The notes: generated from the letters alone by a model not told the origin. Positions 9,782 to 18,339 are shown, counted from the stretch's first letter. The stretch is 64,000 nt of DNA from Maribacter sedimenticola (GCF_900188415.1 NZ_FZNV01000007.1:62001-126000), one strand, 5' to 3'. Made by a program: numbers and translations.

Positions 9782-10546
9782 ATGGAAAACGAATTGATTA
9801 ACGACGGAGGCTTTAATTATATAGAGAAAGGCGAAGGCAAACCCATAATTATCCTACATGGACTAATGGGCGGTCTAAGCAATTTTGAAGGAGTAACGTC
9901 TTATTTCCCCCCTAAAGGATATAAAATACTTATTCCCGAGCTCCCCCTATATTCTATGCCGATGTTGAAGACCACGGTAAAGAATTTTGCCAAATACCTA
10001 AAAAAATTCATTGATTATAAGGAATTGGACGATGTAATTCTGCTGGGCAACTCTTTAGGCGGCCATATAGGTCTCTTGCATACCAAATTATATCCACACA
10101 AGGTAAAGGCATTGGTCATTACAGGGAGTTCCGGGCTGTACGAAAGTGCAATGGGCGACGGTTATCCAAAACGTGGCGATTACGAGTTCATAAAAAAGAA
10201 GGCACAAGATGTGTTCTATGATCCAGAAGTAGCCACTAAGGAGATAGTGGACGAGGTGTTCGCTACGGTGAACGATCGCGTGAAACTGGTCAAGACCCTA
10301 GCAATCGCCAAAAGTGCCATAAGGCATAACATGGCGCAGGACCTCCCCAATATGAAAACACCAACCTGTATTATCTGGGGAAAGAACGATACGGTGACCC
10401 CACCGGACGTTGCAGAACTCTTTGACGAACTATTGCCGAACAGCGATCTCTTTTGGATGGACAAATGCGGGCATGCCCCAATGATGGAGCACCCCGATGA
10501 GTTCAACACCATACTAGACGCATGGTTGGAGAAAAACAAGTTTTAA
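9782..10546 (+). CDS. Alpha/beta-fold hydrolase of unknown substrate
   Basis: Likely cytoplasmic serine hydrolase, 254 residues, no signal peptide. The oxyanion region is ILHGLMGG near residue 25. The nucleophile elbow is GNSLGG near residue 89, with Asp in WGKNDTVTPP and His in CGHAPMMEHP near the C terminus, a complete triad. Nothing in the sequence fixes the substrate. It is divergent from mraZ, and the next gene (engB) starts 11 bp after its stop, so the two are probably co-transcribed. Confidence 0.85.
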   Translation: MENELINDGGFNYIEKGEGKPIIILHGLMGGLSNFEGVTSYFPPKGYKILIPELPLYSMPMLKTTVKNFAKYLKKFIDYKELDDVILLGNSLGGHIGLLHTKLYPHKVKALVITGSSGLYESAMGDGYPKRGDYEFIKKKAQDVFYDPEVATKEIVDEVFATVNDRVKLVKTLAIAKSAIRHNMAQDLPNMKTPTCIIWGKNDTVTPPDVAELFDELLPNSDLFWMDKCGHAPMMEHPDEFNTILDAWLEKNKF

Positions 10547-10557
10547 ATTTTATACAG

Positions 10558-11178
10558 ATGAAAATAAAGTCGGCCGACTTTGTAATGAGCAACTCTGATG
10601 TGGCCAAATGCCCCAATGAGCCTATACCCGAATATGCCTTTATTGGGCGTTCAAATGTAGGCAAGTCCTCATTGATCAATATGTTGACAGAACGTAAAAG
10701 TTTGGCCAAAACATCTGGTAGGCCGGGAAAGACACAACTGATCAACCATTTTAAAATCAATGACAATTGGTTCTTGGTAGATTTACCAGGATACGGTTAT
10801 GCACGTGTATCCAAACGCGATAAAAAGACCTTTCAAAAATACATAACCAATTATTTCCTACAGCGCGAGCAATTGGTCTGTTCCTTTATCCTAGTGGATA
10901 TAAGGCACGACCCGCAACCTATAGATTTGGAGTTTATGCAATGGATGGGTGAAAATGCCATACCATTTGCCATCATTTTCACCAAGGCAGATAAGTTAAA
11001 GCCCAAGGCCATTGAGCGAGAAGTGCAAAACTACCTTACCACCCTTACCACTGATATGTGGGAAGAAGCCCCGCAACATTTTGTCACCAGCTCTAGCCAC
11101 CGTACCGGTCGTGAAGAACTTCTTGCTTTTATAGATGACATTAACGAGAAATTTTTTGAAGCAACTAAGAATGGTTGA
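10558..11178 (+). CDS. engB: EngB (YihA/YsxC), ribosome-biogenesis GTPase
   Basis: GTPase needed for assembly of the large ribosomal subunit. From ATG 10558 (MKIKSADFVMSNSDVAKCP) it is 206 residues with G1 GRSNVGKSS, G3 DLPGYG, G4 TKADK and a late SSS G5-like element. An in-frame ATG at 10522 would add 12 residues overlapping the hydrolase gene. I prefer 10558 because MKIKSADFV is the usual N terminus in this phylum. Confidence 0.94.
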   Translation: MKIKSADFVMSNSDVAKCPNEPIPEYAFIGRSNVGKSSLINMLTERKSLAKTSGRPGKTQLINHFKINDNWFLVDLPGYGYARVSKRDKKTFQKYITNYFLQREQLVCSFILVDIRHDPQPIDLEFMQWMGENAIPFAIIFTKADKLKPKAIEREVQNYLTTLTTDMWEEAPQHFVTSSSHRTGREELLAFIDDINEKFFEATKNG

Positions 11179-11234
11179 TGGCTGGTAAACGCTTCGCTTT
11201 TTTTAGTATTAAGTAGATGGTTGTTCTTGTAAGT

Positions 11235-11387
11235 ACTTCCTACCTTGTACTTTATACTTAGTACTCTTTACTTATAACTTTATGCTACTTATTAATACCC
11301 AGTACGCTCCACTTATTACTTCCTAACTTACACCTCTTAGCTATTACTTATTACTTAAGACTTAGCACTTAATACTTAGCACTCTAT
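11235..11387 (+). repeat. Heptad-phased NNNACTT array (family 2)
   Basis: ACTT/ACCT/ACTC words start at 11235, 11242, 11249, 11256, 11263, 11270 and 11277. After a disrupted middle they start again at 11346, 11353, 11360, 11367, 11374 and 11381, an exact 7-bp step in both runs. A GTTGTTC heptad lies just before, at 11219-11225. This fills most of the 388-bp gap 11179-11566 after engB. I see no gene or terminator here. The rest of the gap includes one copy of the ACTTC-GCTACGCTCA repeat at 11439-11455. Confidence 0.75.
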
Positions 11388-11566
11388 TAAAAACGAAATA
11401 TCACTTCGACCGCAGTCGCGAACTACGAAACACTCATCACTTCAGCTACGCTCATCGACCGAGTAAGAATAACCGACAACCAAAACCTGAACGTACATTC
11501 AACCGATTACTAGATTGAGAAAAACTTATTCAAAAGACAAACTATAAATACGGGCACCTTGAACTG

Positions 11567-11938
11567 TTACTGAATATTGCCAACTGAAACAATTAACTCC
11601 TCCACTCCTTCAAATGCATTTAGCTGTTCGGTCGTGACCAATACCTCTAAATCATATCCGGTATCTACCAAAATAACCGGGAAGGTAAACTTATGCCCAA
11701 ACTTGCTTTGATACTGTTTTTGGAACTCATCTTTATGTAGGAATTCCAGTTGGTAATCTTTGGCCAATAGGTTTTCGCGGAATGTTTTCCACTTTACGTT
11801 CTCTGTAAATGTACCATAGGTAAGAGCACACAAGGAACAATTGTAGGTAGCGGGATTTATTATTTTATGGGCGAAATCCAGCATTTTACTACCGGTATCG
11901 CTATTGGCATTATAGATAAACAGAATTTTCTTTGACAT
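11567..11938 (-). CDS. Hypothetical protein with CSLC motif
   Basis: 123 residues, no signal peptide or membrane span. It starts with a beta strand (KKILFIYNANSDTGS) and has a CSLC motif near residue 34. It ends in a hydrophobic strand followed by EGVEELIVSVGNIQ. The alternating strand/helix pattern and CxxC suggest a small redox or thioredoxin-like fold, but I do not recognise the family and assign no function. It is convergent with engB and has no close partner. Confidence 0.6.
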   Translation of the reverse strand: MSKKILFIYNANSDTGSKMLDFAHKIINPATYNCSLCALTYGTFTENVKWKTFRENLLAKDYQLEFLHKDEFQKQYQSKFGHKFTFPVILVDTGYDLEVLVTTEQLNAFEGVEELIVSVGNIQ

Positions 11939-12359
11939 GACTATTTGGTCGTAAAAATACCACCACCCTACAAAAGTTGTGGCATTTTACAGGTTTCCCT
12001 CAACTCCTCTAACATGAACATTGAAAGTTTATATTGATTTTTGGCAATAACAACTAGTCTTTATATAGACAAAAAATCATTTGATTCACTAGTAACAAGT
12101 ATTAATACTCATATCACTTTTAGTATTTTATTATATTTCTTAGAAGACACACTTATGGTAACTCCTACCAAAATTGGTATAATTACATTGCAAAATCATT
12201 AAATATTCCACAAAAAATGGAAGGCCATAGCAACAATAAACCTCCCAAAAAATTATAAGAATCAACTACTTTTAAACCTCTACCTAAAGTCCATATAACA
12301 CCCTCAATTTCATTATTTTACCGTACATTGTATTAATAAAAACCAATTAAACCGATATT
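11939..12359. other. 421-bp AT-rich intergenic region
   Basis: Very AT-rich DNA between two divergent genes. No ORF, strong hairpin, TAnnTTTG box or repeat that I can defend. It presumably carries the two outward promoters. Confidence 0.4.
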
Positions 12360-12743
12360 ATGGAAACTGCTAAAAAAGTATCCAAGGGCATGTCATGGAC
12401 CTCTTACGTATTACAAGGAATAGTTGTACTAATGTTTTTAATGGGTGCCATTACCAATCTTATGCAAACGGAAATGGCCGTGGAAGGAGCCGTTTCAATG
12501 GGTTATCCGGAAGGTTCCGTAGTGTACCTAGGTGTTATTTTACTCATCGCCACCGTATTATATGCCATTCCTAAGACCATGTTTATAGGTGCCCTATTAT
12601 TAACAGCTTGGCTTGGAGGCGCTGTAGCTACCCACATTATCCATGGCGACCCTATGGGCAACACCTTGTTTCCTGTAATTTTTGGGATTGTTGTATGGGC
12701 AAGTATAATGCTCCGCAATACTCAATTGCGTGCCCTGTTCTAG
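12360..12743 (+). CDS. DoxX-like small membrane protein
   Basis: 127 residues with four predicted membrane helices: about 14-32, 53-72, 75-95 and 99-115. The pattern MSWTSYVLQGIVVLMFLMGAI at the start and the GALLLTAWLGGAVATHI helix are typical of the DoxX-like family found widely in Bacteroidetes. No enzymatic role is established for this subgroup. A weak AT-rich hairpin follows at 12750-12773. Confidence 0.75.
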   Translation: METAKKVSKGMSWTSYVLQGIVVLMFLMGAITNLMQTEMAVEGAVSMGYPEGSVVYLGVILLIATVLYAIPKTMFIGALLLTAWLGGAVATHIIHGDPMGNTLFPVIFGIVVWASIMLRNTQLRALF

Positions 12744-12783
12744 AAATGAATAGATATCTTTATTAAGATATATCATCGTACGT

Positions 12784-12827
12784 ATGACAAGTGTCATTTA
12801 AGGAAATTGTGCTACCATGTATATTTG
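12784..12827 (+). promoter_or_regulatory. Promoter with a class-II-positioned palindrome upstream of cupin/globin genes
   Basis: A -10 box TATATTTG lies at 12820-12827. A perfect palindrome ATGACAAGTGTCAT at 12784-12797 is centred about 43 bp before the predicted transcription start, the place used by class II activators of the CRP/FNR type. The promoter lies inside the longest reading frame of the cupin gene, which argues for an internal start. Confidence 0.5.
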
Positions 12828-12839
12828 GTAAAAACAGGT

Positions 12840-13196
12840 ATGATATTAGCATCCTTCAACGATAAACTATATTATAATGACCACAAAATAGTCATGGATG
12901 TCATGTTGGAAACTTCTTTTTCCAAAGAAATCCGCATTGCATTAAAAAAGGGTCAGATCATGAAAGAACATAAAGCACCCTTCCCCATTATAGTACATAT
13001 CTTAACAGGTGAAATCACCTTTGGCACAGGAGGCAAGGAATATGACCTAAAGCAAGGAGATATATTCACTTTAGATGGGAAAGTACCGCATGACTTAACG
13101 GCGTGTACAGATAGCGTAGTGCGCCTAACACTTTCAAAACCGGATACTACGGAGCGTGTAAAGCATGTTATTACCTTTTCACAAAACCAACTATGA
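12840..13196 (+). CDS. Small cupin-domain protein
   Basis: Single-domain cupin. The longest frame begins at a TTG (12807), but a TATATTTG promoter at 12820-12827 makes ATG 12840 (118 residues) or ATG 12894 (100 residues) more likely. The core has the cupin pattern: EHKAPFPIIVHILTGEITFG, then KQGDIFTLDGKVPHDL, with His/Glu-type metal ligand candidates. The stop overlaps the globin ATG by 4 bp, so the two are coupled. A role in nitrosative or oxygen stress is only suggested by that neighbour. Confidence 0.75.
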   Translation: MILASFNDKLYYNDHKIVMDVMLETSFSKEIRIALKKGQIMKEHKAPFPIIVHILTGEITFGTGGKEYDLKQGDIFTLDGKVPHDLTACTDSVVRLTLSKPDTTERVKHVITFSQNQL

Positions 13197-13588
13197 AAGA
13201 TATTACCAACAGAGGAGATGTAAGCAATTTGGTTCATGCATTCTACGAAAAAATTAGGACGGATGCTATGTTAGGACCCATTTTCAACGCACATATTAGC
13301 AATGAACAATGGCCGGAACATCTAAGCAAGCTTACCGACTTTTGGGAATCCAACCTATTTGGACTTCGTACCTTTAGGGGAAGTCCTTCCGCAAAACACG
13401 CCAATGTAGACAAAAATCTTAGCTACACCATTTCACAAGATCATTTTGCACATTGGCTACACTTATGGCTACAAACGATCGATGAACTTTACGAGGGTAC
13501 ATTGGCTATCAAGGCAAAAGAAATGGCACGTAGAATGTCCACCGGCCAATATATACACATTTGGCAGTGTAGACCAGGAAATCATTGA
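13193..13588 (+). CDS. Group III truncated hemoglobin
   Basis: 131-residue 2-over-2 globin that binds heme and diatomic gases (O2, NO). It has the family pattern VHAFYEKIRTDAMLGPIF, the W..HL..L..FW helix E region and the proximal-His helix DHFAHWLHLW. It overlaps the cupin gene by 4 bp (ATGA). In other bacteria group III globins with small cupins are often controlled by NO- or redox-responsive regulators. A fitting palindrome sits upstream of the pair. Confidence 0.88.
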   Translation: MKDITNRGDVSNLVHAFYEKIRTDAMLGPIFNAHISNEQWPEHLSKLTDFWESNLFGLRTFRGSPSAKHANVDKNLSYTISQDHFAHWLHLWLQTIDELYEGTLAIKAKEMARRMSTGQYIHIWQCRPGNH

Positions 13589-13725
13589 GGGTAGTATTAG
13601 TAAACCGTATCGATATTCTGCGGGTCGTGGTAGTTGGCACTTACACTAATCGGTCAAAAAATCCGTATATTAGTATTAAGTAATAATTTAAATGGATTAC
13701 TATTAATCTGCATACAACCCAAGGC

Positions 13726-14361
13726 ATGGATTACCTTTCCCCTACTTACTTTTTTGATTATAAAAGTGATGAGATACAGCAACTTATTGCAAATGTACCG
13801 TCAGCCTCGTTATCCCAAAAAGAAATTGCCCAGCATTTATTTTTAAAAGTTCGCGATCAGTGGCGCTATGACCCGTACAACCTAAGTTTTAACAAGGAAA
13901 AATACCGCGCCAGTGCAATTGCAAAACGTAAGGAAGGACACTGCGTGGACAAATCTATTCTCTTGATATCCTGTTTACGTGCAATGGGAATACCGGCCAG
14001 ACTACATTTGGCCAAGGTCAAAAACCATATTGCGGTAGAACGCCTGATCGAAAAATTTGGTTCTAACGAGTTAACGCCCCATGGAATGGTGGATGCCTAT
14101 ATCAATGATAAATGGCTAAAGCTAAGCCCTACCTTTAATGCTTCCTTATGCACTATACTCAAAGTGGCCCCTTTAGATTTTGACGGTGAAAATGATGCCG
14201 TACTGCAGGCTTTTAATGAAGAAGGAACTATGTTTATGGAGTACTTGGAAGACTATGGTCATTTTGATGATGTTCCCGTAGCGTTTATGATTGCCAATGC
14301 GCGCGAGCATTACCCCGCTATTTTTGCGGCCAATACCGACCAAACGGAGTTTCAACTCTAA
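13726..14361 (+). CDS. Transglutaminase-like (papain-fold) protein
   Basis: 211 residues, no signal peptide. The catalytic Cys lies in KEGHCVDKS near residue 71, followed by the helix ILLISCLRAMGIPARLHLAKV. The His is in PHGMVDAYI and the acidic residue follows in NDKWLKLSPTFN. This is the C-H-D triad of the transglutaminase-like superfamily, whose members include peptidases and peptide-modifying enzymes. The substrate is unknown. It stands alone between the globin gene and an exported protein. Confidence 0.8.
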   Translation: MDYLSPTYFFDYKSDEIQQLIANVPSASLSQKEIAQHLFLKVRDQWRYDPYNLSFNKEKYRASAIAKRKEGHCVDKSILLISCLRAMGIPARLHLAKVKNHIAVERLIEKFGSNELTPHGMVDAYINDKWLKLSPTFNASLCTILKVAPLDFDGENDAVLQAFNEEGTMFMEYLEDYGHFDDVPVAFMIANAREHYPAIFAANTDQTEFQL

Positions 14362-14450
14362 TATTTAACAAACATTTATATCCTATATCCCCAAGAGCCC
14401 CTTACAGAATTACTTTTTGTAGTACATTCGATTATCAAATTAAAACTTAC

Positions 14451-15038
14451 GTGAAGCACTTTTTGATTATAATCTTTTTAGCATATTGTTCTTCTTTGGC
14501 CACCGCACAAGAACCCATAGAATGGACACCGGATTATGAACTACAATTGACAGATTACCGATCACCGGAATCAGAGATCAATTCCGCATTAACGTCTTAC
14601 TCTATTTATTCCGGCTCAAAAATAGATTTCAGTTTTAACATGAATTCGGTTTCGTTTATGTTTACCAAAAATTTCAACAGCAAGATCAAAGCGGTATTCC
14701 ATCCCAATTTAGCAGTATTAGTTGCGCCAGACTCCCTTACCGCCCAACAATTGTTGCAATTTGGTCGTTATGATTTTGACCTGGTAGAATTATACGCCCG
14801 TAAAATAAGGAAGAAAGTATATGAGGAAAAAGGCGCTTTTAGCGACTCCAAATTATTTCAACCTATTTTTAACGAGTATCAAGAAGAAATGAATACCGTA
14901 AGTGCCCAAGTATTTAAAGCCACTGATTTTGGCAAAGATACCGAGCTTCTTATAAAAGAACATAACAAGGTCATTGATGGAATAAATCAACTTTCTGACT
15001 TTTGTATGACCTGTAAGCCTAATAAAAATAGGAAGTGA
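14451..15038 (+). CDS. Exported protein of unknown function
   Basis: 195 residues starting at GTG 14451. An N-terminal signal peptide (KHFLIIIFLAYCSSLATAQ) with likely cleavage after TAQ predicts a periplasmic or outer-membrane location. The mature part is a mixed alpha/beta domain with a long helical C terminus (LLIKEHNKVIDGINQLSDFC) and a final CMTC. I do not recognise the family. It is followed by a heptad-repeat element, not by a gene. Confidence 0.65.
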   Translation: MKHFLIIIFLAYCSSLATAQEPIEWTPDYELQLTDYRSPESEINSALTSYSIYSGSKIDFSFNMNSVSFMFTKNFNSKIKAVFHPNLAVLVAPDSLTAQQLLQFGRYDFDLVELYARKIRKKVYEEKGAFSDSKLFQPIFNEYQEEMNTVSAQVFKATDFGKDTELLIKEHNKVIDGINQLSDFCMTCKPNKNRK

Positions 15039-15046
15039 TTTTTTTG

Positions 15047-15135
15047 GTTGTTCGTTGATGGTTGTTCGTTGATGGTTGTTCGTTGATGGTTGTTCGTTGA
15101 TGGAAATTTAGCTTTGCTAAATTCCCATTAACGAA
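15047..15135. repeat. GTTGTTC heptad array with inverted end and hairpin core (family 1)
   Basis: Eight heptads, GTTGTTC and GTTGATG alternating, fill 15047-15102. A 23-bp core follows, then inverted heptads CATTAAC (15126-15132) and GAAAAAG. The bases 15093-15135 form arms of 20 bp with two mismatches around a TTT loop, so the transcript should fold into one long hairpin that may also stop transcription from 14451. It is part of the 300-bp gap 15039-15338. Confidence 0.8.
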
Positions 15136-15168
15136 AAAGTCTATTTTCTTATTTCTATTTTCTCATTC

Positions 15169-15259
15169 AATACTTCTTACCTCGCACCCTGTACTTTTTA
15201 CTTAATACTCTTTACTTAAGAATAAGTACTCAACACTTTCCAACTTCAACTCAGCACTA
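15169..15259 (+). repeat. Heptad-phased NNNACTT array (family 2)
   Basis: Thirteen consecutive 7-bp units, most with ACTT, ACTC or ACCC at positions 4-7 (AATACTT, TGTACTT, TTTACTT, AATACTC, AGTACTC and so on). Units 8, 11 and 12 are decayed. The array lies directly downstream of the family 1 element. No gene is visible. Confidence 0.75.
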
Positions 15260-15338
15260 AAATCCCACAATTGAGTAGTTATATTTATCTCAGCAAAACT
15301 AATTACTTCATCTTTGAAAACACAATAATCAACCATCC

Positions 15339-15998
15339 ATGGAAAACATCATTGAAACGTTTATTTATATACATGCCATTTTTGGCGGTTTAGGTCTTAT
15401 TACCGGTATAGCAAGTATTTTAGTAAAAAAGGGACAGCGCAATCATAGGCGATTAGGAAAATGGTTTTCATGGTCAATGATCATAAGTTCCGCCATCTCT
15501 TTAGTAGTAGCTCGTATGCCCAACCACAATAATACCTTCTTATTCTTGATTGGCATTTTTACTATTTACATGGTTTTGGCCGGTAATAGCGCACTTACCT
15601 TTAAAACAACCAAAAAGAAAAAGGCAAATAAAATTGATTTAACGGTTTCAATAACCATGATTGTTTCCGCCTTACTAATGATCGGTTTTGGTATTAACGG
15701 GCTCGTACATGGGTATTCCCAAAGTATCCTATTTTTATTTTTTGGACTCTTTGGTTTATTTATGCCTTATGGAGATTTTAAACTGTACAAAACCTCTTTA
15801 AGAAACCGTAAACTTTGGCTAATTAATCACCTTAGCAGAATGTTGGGCGCACTTATAGCTTCCATAACAGCATTCATTGTCGCCGGAATGCATCAAGACA
15901 CCCTGTGGGCATGGATTACACCATCCGTTTTAGGTACCGCCTATATCATTTATTGGATCAAGAAAACGAAAGGAAAAAAGAAATTGAAATCCGCTTAA
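15339..15998 (+). CDS. DUF2306-like multi-span membrane protein
   Basis: 219 residues with seven predicted helices and a lysine-rich C-terminal tail. The start IYIHAIFGGLGLITGIASIL, followed by KKGQRNHRRLGKWFSWSM, has the conserved His and the H..LGK pattern of the DUF2306 group, and a second His-Arg pair lies in NHLSRMLGAL. The function of the family is not established. It is convergent with gldC and their ends overlap by 4 bp (15995-15998). Confidence 0.7.
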   Translation: MENIIETFIYIHAIFGGLGLITGIASILVKKGQRNHRRLGKWFSWSMIISSAISLVVARMPNHNNTFLFLIGIFTIYMVLAGNSALTFKTTKKKKANKIDLTVSITMIVSALLMIGFGINGLVHGYSQSILFLFFGLFGLFMPYGDFKLYKTSLRNRKLWLINHLSRMLGALIASITAFIVAGMHQDTLWAWITPSVLGTAYIIYWIKKTKGKKKLKSA

Positions 15999-16336
15999 CC
16001 TTGTTCTTTTAAATTTAGGTTTTCCGCAAAGTAGTCACAGAAATCTTTCATGGTAGCGGTCATTTTCTCATCTTGGGTAGCCTTTAAAAAAGTGTCTGCC
16101 ATAGATACCAAGGTCTGATGAAAAAAAGTTTTCATTTCATCTACCGGCATATCTTTGGTCCACAAATCTATTTTCAAGGATTCTTGGTTCTTACTGTCCC
16201 AAACCGATAATAACATGGCCTTTGCCTCTTCGTTTTCCACGCCCCCATCCTGTGCGGACCAGTTCAATGTTTCGGGCACCCTATTTTCATCCAATCCTAC
16301 ACGTAAAGTTATTTCCGAAGTATGTAAATCTGCCAT
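15995..16336 (-). CDS. gldC: GldC, gliding motility protein
   Basis: 113 residues, cytoplasmic by sequence, opening TSEITLRVGLDENRVPETLNW and closing MKDFCDYFAENLNLKEQG, which I recognise as GldC. In Flavobacterium johnsoniae loss of GldC reduces gliding. It follows gldB with no gap (gldB stop 16337), as in other Flavobacteriaceae. Confidence 0.92.
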   Translation of the reverse strand: MADLHTSEITLRVGLDENRVPETLNWSAQDGGVENEEAKAMLLSVWDSKNQESLKIDLWTKDMPVDEMKTFFHQTLVSMADTFLKATQDEKMTATMKDFCDYFAENLNLKEQG

Positions 16337-17314
16337 TTAATTTCTTGGTTTGTAATTCGATTTTTTAAATATTTCCTCTGCAGGCATGGTCAGCATTTGT
16401 TTAATGCCTACGGTATTGTTCTCCATGAACGAACGTACAATTTGCCATCCCACAAAACGACCCAACCTACCGGGCGATTCATTATCCAGCTCAAGTCCAA
16501 ACTTTGAAAAGGGTGCGGGGTCTAAAAAACGCTGATTCAATTTGTTTTCCGTACTGTACAGATATTCGTTCTCAATGAAATTTCTCCACATGGGTTCCTC
16601 ATTTGCGTAGGCCCAATCCATTTCCTCCTCGGTATACCCTATTCTCTTTCGCTCCTCCATATTGGGCAACAACTTGTCCTTAAGGTACAGTTCTTTGCCA
16701 AAATAGACCATGCGCGCCAAAAAAGTCCTGTCCCTAGGACGTGGTACCACTTGTTTGGTAAAGGCACTGGCTACATCACTGAGCATAAAACCTCGATCTA
16801 GTGTTTTTGCAATATAGCGCTGAAACCCCCCATAATATTTATGCTCTGGACCCAGATAATTATCAAGGCTAATGAACAAAATACTGTCGGTCAAAATAAT
16901 TCGATTATTATAATCCACATCATTGGTTACGGTGATGACCTTGGGCACGGTATATTCCGGAAAATAATATTTTACATGTTTAAATAATTGCACCAAGCCT
17001 TCTTCTTCCTCTTCAAAACTATTAAAGGCATTACCTACCTCTTGAAACAGTTCTACCTGTAAAGAATCGTTCATTTTGGCTATCCAAACACTGTCCGGGG
17101 CCGGAAAAAGATATGGGTACATTTGGCGCAATGCGGGCAAGCCCTCTTCTCCAGAAGATGCAAATTCCCGATCAAAACGGGAAATGGAAAGCTCTACAGG
17201 TATTGCCGCTATCTCCTGAGCCGTTTTATCACTGTTATTACAGCTAAAAATTATCAAGAAAACTGACAATAGCATAAAAATAGGTTTTACCCTGCCAAGT
17301 ATTTTACAATACAT
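16337..17314 (-). CDS. gldB: GldB, gliding motility lipoprotein
   Basis: Lipoprotein required for gliding in Flavobacterium. From ATG 17314 it has 325 residues, with a signal peptide ending in the lipobox IFSC followed by NNSD. The mature part shows the GldB pattern ISRFDREF, then LRQMYPYLFP and PDSVWIAKMNDSLQ. The frame can be extended to a TTG at 17335, or to a GTG at 17326. The -10 box at 17349-17356 leaves too short a leader for 17335, so I favour 17314. The operon is gldB-gldC. Confidence 0.9.
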   Translation of the reverse strand: MYCKILGRVKPIFMLLSVFLIIFSCNNSDKTAQEIAAIPVELSISRFDREFASSGEEGLPALRQMYPYLFPAPDSVWIAKMNDSLQVELFQEVGNAFNSFEEEEEGLVQLFKHVKYYFPEYTVPKVITVTNDVDYNNRIILTDSILFISLDNYLGPEHKYYGGFQRYIAKTLDRGFMLSDVASAFTKQVVPRPRDRTFLARMVYFGKELYLKDKLLPNMEERKRIGYTEEEMDWAYANEEPMWRNFIENEYLYSTENKLNQRFLDPAPFSKFGLELDNESPGRLGRFVGWQIVRSFMENNTVGIKQMLTMPAEEIFKKSNYKPRN

Positions 17315-17348
17315 TTTATTTTTCACGGTGTTCAACTTATTTTTAAGG

Positions 17349-17356
17349 CAAAGTTA
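17349..17356 (-). promoter_or_regulatory. -10 box for gldB-gldC
   Basis: TAACTTTG on the minus strand, a full match to TAnnTTTG, with transcription expected to start near 17342. No well-spaced -33 box was found. Confidence 0.4.
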
Positions 17357-17384
17357 ATTTATTTAAACAAATAATTGGAGCGGT

Positions 17385-18173
17385 ATGCAAACTGAAAAAG
17401 TAATTGACCATATTGTAGATTGGTTAAGGGATTATGCTACGAATGCCAAACAGAAAGGATTTGTAATTGGAGTATCCGGTGGTATTGACTCTGCCGTAAC
17501 CTCGACCCTTTGTGCAAAAACGGGATTGGACCTGTTGTGCCTGGAAATGCCTATACACCAAGCGGCAAATCAATCTGATCGGGCATCTAGACATATAGAT
17601 TGGCTACAGAAGAATTTTAGTAACGTAAAAAGAAAAGAGGTTCAACTAACGCCGGTTTTTGATTCGTTGGTAGATGCTTTTCCTCCGGTTGAAAACGAAG
17701 AGGAACGTTTTATGTCATTGGCGAACACCAGGGCCAGGCTGCGCATGACCAGCCTTTATTACTTTGCGGCATTAAAACGCTACCTGGTGGCAGGTACCGG
17801 CAACAAGGTAGAGGATTTTGGCGTAGGGTTCTATACCAAATATGGTGATGGTGGGGTAGACTTAAGTCCTATTGCAGATTTAATGAAGACAGAAGTATAC
17901 GCCATTGCAAAGGTTTTGGGCGTAAACGAGGAAATTATAAAGGCCGCTCCAACGGACGGTTTATGGGGAGACAATCGTACGGACGAGGACCAGATCGGGG
18001 CGAGTTATCCAGAGTTGGAATGGGCCATGAACATGAAGGATGAAGGCCGCACAATCGCGGATTTTGAAGGTAGGCAAAAAGAAGTGTTCACCATTTTCAT
18101 GAAACTCAATACCATGAACCAACACAAAATGTTACCCATACCCGTTTGTGAGATACCAGAATCTTTAAAATGA
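17385..18173 (+). CDS. nadE: NadE, ammonia-dependent NAD+ synthetase
   Basis: Converts nicotinic acid adenine dinucleotide to NAD+. The 262 residues carry the N-type ATP pyrophosphatase P-loop GVSGGIDSAV near residue 31, plus VAGTGNKVEDFGVGFYTKYGDG and GLWGDNRTDEDQIG for substrate binding. There is no nitrilase (glutaminase) domain, so it should use free ammonia. GGAG lies 8 bp before the ATG, a better ribosome site than most here. It is divergent from gldB, a neighbourhood I recall from other Flavobacteriaceae. Confidence 0.94.
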   Translation: MQTEKVIDHIVDWLRDYATNAKQKGFVIGVSGGIDSAVTSTLCAKTGLDLLCLEMPIHQAANQSDRASRHIDWLQKNFSNVKRKEVQLTPVFDSLVDAFPPVENEEERFMSLANTRARLRMTSLYYFAALKRYLVAGTGNKVEDFGVGFYTKYGDGGVDLSPIADLMKTEVYAIAKVLGVNEEIIKAAPTDGLWGDNRTDEDQIGASYPELEWAMNMKDEGRTIADFEGRQKEVFTIFMKLNTMNQHKMLPIPVCEIPESLK

Positions 18174-18339
18174 CAATTCAACTATGAATCAGGCAATTAA
18201 ATCGAAAATAAAGCGTTAAATATCTATATAGCGTGAAAAAAGTGCATTTTTGGCTTCTAATTTAGAATTTTAAGCCTTACATTGCATGTAGTCTTTTTAG
18301 ACCATAGGTTTTTAAAAATCTATAAAAATCCAATAATTA

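Noticed and set aside
10522-10557. Upstream ATG for engB overlapping the hydrolase gene
   Set aside because: The added residues do not resemble EngB. ATG 10558 gives the conserved N terminus.
13634-13846. Two overlapping forward ORFs (13446-13649 and 13634-13846)
   Set aside because: They are out of frame with the globin and transglutaminase-like genes, which have clear family motifs.
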